NCBI GenBank assembly: GCA_030042375.1
Contig: JASHZU010000026.1
Coordinates: 1 to 7,371 of the forward strand
Origin: Verrucomicrobiia bacterium
GTDB lineage: Bacteria > Verrucomicrobiota > Verrucomicrobiae > Limisphaerales > UBA11358
Reading direction: 5' to 3'
Length of the DNA: 7,371 nucleotides
Shown: positions 6,525 through 7,371 of the stretch, in pieces
How the letters are laid out: each line of letters begins with the position of its first letter
Position numbering within the stretch: the stretch's first letter is position 1
Made by a program: the position numbers and the translations under genes
The notes under the pieces: generated by a model
Seen by the model: only the letters and a program-made list of their open reading frames with translations
The model's database searches: none
Told to the model about the DNA's origin: nothing

Positions 6525-7371
6525 GCTGGAACAAAAAAGATCTGCTCGATATCGAATCGCTCACGGCGGAGGAAATTATCACCGTGCTCGACACCGCGCG
6601 CGCGTTCAAGGCCGTCGGCGAGCGCGCCATCAAAAAAGTCCCCGCCCTGCGCGGCAAGACCGTCGTCAATTTGTTCGTCGAGCCGAGCACGCGCACGCGC
6701 ATCAGCTTTGAACTGGCCGAGCAGCGCCTGAGCGCGGACATCATCAACTTTTCCGCCGAAGCCTCTTCATTCAAAAAAGGCGAGACGCTCAAGGACACCG
6801 CGCTGAATCTCGAAGCGCTCAATGCCGATTTCATTGTCATCCGCCACAGCGCCAGCGGTGCGCCGCATTTTCTCTCGCGTGTCCTCGACGCCCGCATCAT
6901 CAATGCCGGCGACGGCGCGCATGAGCATCCCACGCAGGCCTTGCTCGATGTCTTTACCATCCGCGAGCGTAAAGGAAAAATCGATGGTCTGAACGTCACC
7001 ATCCTTGGCGACATCCTTTACAGCCGCGTGGCACGCTCCAACATTTGGGCGCTCACGAAACTGGGCGCGAAGGTCACGCTTTGCGGTCCCTCGACGCTCG
7101 TGCCCAAAACCTTCGAACAAATGGGCTGCCGCGTAACTTACAATGTGGATGAAGCGTTGCGCGACGCCGATATCATCCATCTCCTGCGCATCCAGCACGA
7201 ACGCCAGCGCAAAACCATGTTCCCCGGCATCGGCGAATACACCCAGCTCTTCGGTCTCAATAAAGCGCGCCTCGCCAAAACCAAACCCGACGCGCTCATC
7301 ATGCACCCCGGCCCCATCAACCGCGGCGTGGAAATTGACAGCGAGATTGCCGATTGCGATCGCTCCCTGAT
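6521..7371 (+). CDS. pyrB: Aspartate carbamoyltransferase catalytic subunit (3' end outside window)
   Basis: The first 283 codons of a protein normally ~305-320 residues long. It joins carbamoyl phosphate and aspartate to make N-carbamoylaspartate, the first committed step of pyrimidine synthesis, in the cytoplasm. Carbamoyl phosphate-binding STRTR is at 56-60, with KKGETLKDT (85-93) supplying the mobile Ser/Lys loop region. RHSASGAP is at 108-115, [13 protein letters not shown] at 131-143 (HPTQ 136-139), the aspartate-side LRIQHERQ near 222-229, and [11 protein letters not shown] at 262-272. All key motifs are present. The ATG is embedded in the pyrR stop (ATGA), giving a four-base overlap and likely coupled translation. 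Control should come from the pyr attenuator upstream. In related genomes pyrC often follows, but that lies beyond the edge. Confidence 0.97.
   Translation, partial: MSWNKKDLLDIESLTAEEIITVLDTARAFKAVGERAIKKVPALRGKTVVNLFVEPSTRTRISFELAEQRLSADIINFSAEASSFKKGETLKDTALNLEALNADFIVIRHSASGAPHFLSRVLDARIINAGDGAHEHPTQALLDVFTIRERKGKIDGLNVTILGDILYSRVARSNIWALTKLGAKVTLCGPSTLVPKTFEQMGCRVTYNVDEALRDADIIHLLRIQHERQRKTMFPGIGEYTQLFGLNKARLAKTKPDALIMHPGPINRGVEIDSEIADCDRSL

Noticed and set aside
6424..7306. Minus-strand open frames opposite pyrR and pyrB
   Set aside because: They cover sequence whose plus frame has all aspartate carbamoyltransferase motifs. The translations are low-complexity and no promoter or ribosome site is seen.

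Overview
The window (about 55-57% G+C by eye, no mobile elements) looks like chromosomal DNA of a free-living Gram-negative-type bacterium. The best guess is Verrucomicrobiota (Pedosphaera/Limisphaera-like) or a PVC relative. This is inference. It rests on the very large secreted sugar dehydrogenase / diheme cytochrome / lectin-like fusion, a protein style typical of soil Verrucomicrobia and Planctomycetes, together with a PyrR-regulated pyrimidine operon and the rpsO-pnp pair.

Layout. Positions 1-2690 (minus) carry the first 896 codons of a PQQ-type glucose/sorbosone dehydrogenase. It has a signal peptide, a diheme cytochrome c region (two CxxCH motifs) and the start of a DUF1349/concanavalin-like domain, and it runs off the left edge. 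A 137-base gap follows, holding a strong intrinsic terminator for pnp and a perfect 17-base palindrome. Positions 2828-5399 (minus) hold the classic rpsO-pnp pair: ribosomal protein S15, a 184-base structured spacer, then polynucleotide phosphorylase. A good promoter lies so close to the rpsO ATG that the mRNA should be leaderless or nearly so. Diverging from rpsO, positions 5612-5833 (plus) encode a 73-aa charged protein of unknown function.

The right end (5844-7371, plus) is a pyrimidine biosynthesis operon. It has a PyrR-type RNA binding hairpin, an intrinsic terminator, a Shine-Dalgarno that may be sequestered, pyrR, and pyrB overlapping pyrR by ATGA and cut by the right edge. The expected logic is UMP-bound PyrR holding the binding hairpin so that the downstream terminator forms and pyrRB transcription stops when pyrimidines are plentiful.

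The most interesting signals are RNA-level: the pyr attenuator, the mutually exclusive hairpins between rpsO and pnp, and the near-leaderless rpsO promoter. At protein level they are the multi-domain dehydrogenase and the altered pyrophosphate loop of PyrR. I did not find evidence for an entirely new defence, mobile or CRISPR-type system.
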